Program-made: the position numbers and the translations under genes
IMG/VR virus record: IMGVR_UViG_3300000227_000002
Span: 1 to 24,875 of that record
Direction: 5' to 3' (one strand)
DNA: 24,875 bases
From: a virus
Part shown: in pieces, positions 24,309 through 24,875 of the stretch
Layout: each line of letters begins with the position of its first letter
Position numbering within the stretch: position 1 is the stretch's first letter
Notes under the pieces: model-generated
Database searches by the model: none
Seen by the model: the letters and a program-made list of their open reading frames with translations, nothing else
Told to the model about the DNA's origin: nothing

Positions 24309-24853
24309 TCACCATTAGTTTCATTTAAAAAAGGAACAACATCTTCTTTTACTGGTATTGCAATAATTAGTTTCCAATAGGGGATAAATCCCCCTATTGT
24401 TTTTTTAGTCTCATCAGTAATATAATTTGCATTTGTGACTTCAAAATATCTAGTTTTATTACCACTCATATTGTATTCAATAATATCGCCTCTATCAATA
24501 TCCGTTTGTTTTTCTTCTAATTCTTTTAAATATATTCCAATACGAATATTTTCTATATCATTACGAATAATTCCATTATTATTGCCATAATATTCTTGTT
24601 TACTTTCACTAATTGTCACCATTGCAGATAATTTAACTGGTGGTAAGAATTTTTTATCATTAGGTTTAGTTTGTCCATATAATGAATGTGATTTAGTTTC
24701 AATAATATTTATTTTATGTAATATTATCTCTTGTATGTTATCGGTTTGTAAATAATTTCTACCATATATAATATCAAGATTTATGGAATTATTTGATATG
24801 AATAATCCGAACCTTTTTTGTTCTAAATCTATTGATTGTTTTTTTCTTTTCAT
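24305..24853 (-). CDS. Probable neck protein, gp14-like
   Basis: A 182-residue protein with features of T4-like neck protein gp14: SLYGQTKPNDKKFLPPVKL (57-75), the LYGE....kfl.P..i pattern, then IGIYLKELEE, RGDIIEYN (121-128) and RYFEVTNANYI (135-145). It is shorter than T4 gp14 (256). gp13 and gp14 complete the head neck for tail joining, and on this strand it lies upstream of the gp15-like and sheath genes, the same order as in T4. The last bases overlap the thyA stop by four. Codons 152-160 contain a strong hairpin that reads as the thyA terminator on the other strand, an odd case of dual use. The family call is moderate. Confidence 0.5.
   Translation of the reverse strand: MKRKKQSIDLEQKRFGLFISNNSINLDIIYGRNYLQTDNIQEIILHKINIIETKSHSLYGQTKPNDKKFLPPVKLSAMVTISESKQEYYGNNNGIIRNDIENIRIGIYLKELEEKQTDIDRGDIIEYNMSGNKTRYFEVTNANYITDETKKTIGGFIPYWKLIIAIPVKEDVVPFLNETNGD
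24375..24406 (+). terminator. thyA terminator embedded in the convergent coding sequence
   Basis: CAATAGGGG (24375-24383) and CCCCTATTG (24391-24399) form a perfect 9-bp stem, followed by a T7 tract on the plus strand. It lies 67 bases after the thyA stop codon and inside codons 152-160 of the minus-strand neck gene. Confidence 0.75.
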
Positions 24854-24875
24854 ATTATTATATTATTGTAAAATC

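Overview
The window looks like part of a large, very AT-rich genome of a contractile-tailed (myovirus) phage of the wider T4-like kind. Recognisable parts are a tail sheath, a gp19-like tail tube, a T4 gp26-like tail/baseplate assembly protein, a long tape-measure protein, a gp5-like OB-fold hub protein, probable neck/tail-completion proteins, a gp55-like late sigma factor, PhoH, dUTPase and thymidylate synthase. A Bacteroidota host is suggested (inference): no gene start has a Shine-Dalgarno sequence, and the only lipoprotein signal peptide has an acidic stretch right after its Cys, as in Bacteroidota surface lipoproteins.

Minus-strand layout, in transcription order from the right: gp14-like neck protein (24853-24305), gp15-like completion protein (21778-21014), degraded lipoprotein gene (18946-18452), sheath (16001-13245), small repeat-containing protein (13148-12825), tube (12755-12267), tail chaperone with an apparent -1 frameshift (4011-2855) and tape measure (2797-260). 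This is the usual neck-to-tail order, interrupted by plus-strand blocks.

Plus-strand blocks: (i) 4134-12225, with phoH, a degenerate HAD-like protein, two glycosyltransferases, the late sigma factor, a putative virion protein and several small genes ending in the gp5-like hub; (ii) 16291-18390, one large virion protein; (iii) 19021-21029, two putative virion proteins; (iv) 21857-24308, a KTSC-domain protein, a small unknown protein, dUTPase and ThyA. Intrinsic terminators close several transcription units, including one buried inside the coding end of a convergent gene.

The most notable observations are: a U-UUU-UUC slippery heptamer joining the gp26-like ORF to a second ORF just before the tape measure, as in the G/GT frameshift of siphophages; a directional motif, (A/T)GTATTTAT followed by A/T-rich sequence, upstream of eight mostly structural genes, which may be the late promoter read by the encoded sigma factor; a perfectly paired multi-helix element at 61-210; and a lipoprotein gene interrupted by in-frame TGA and TAA codons.
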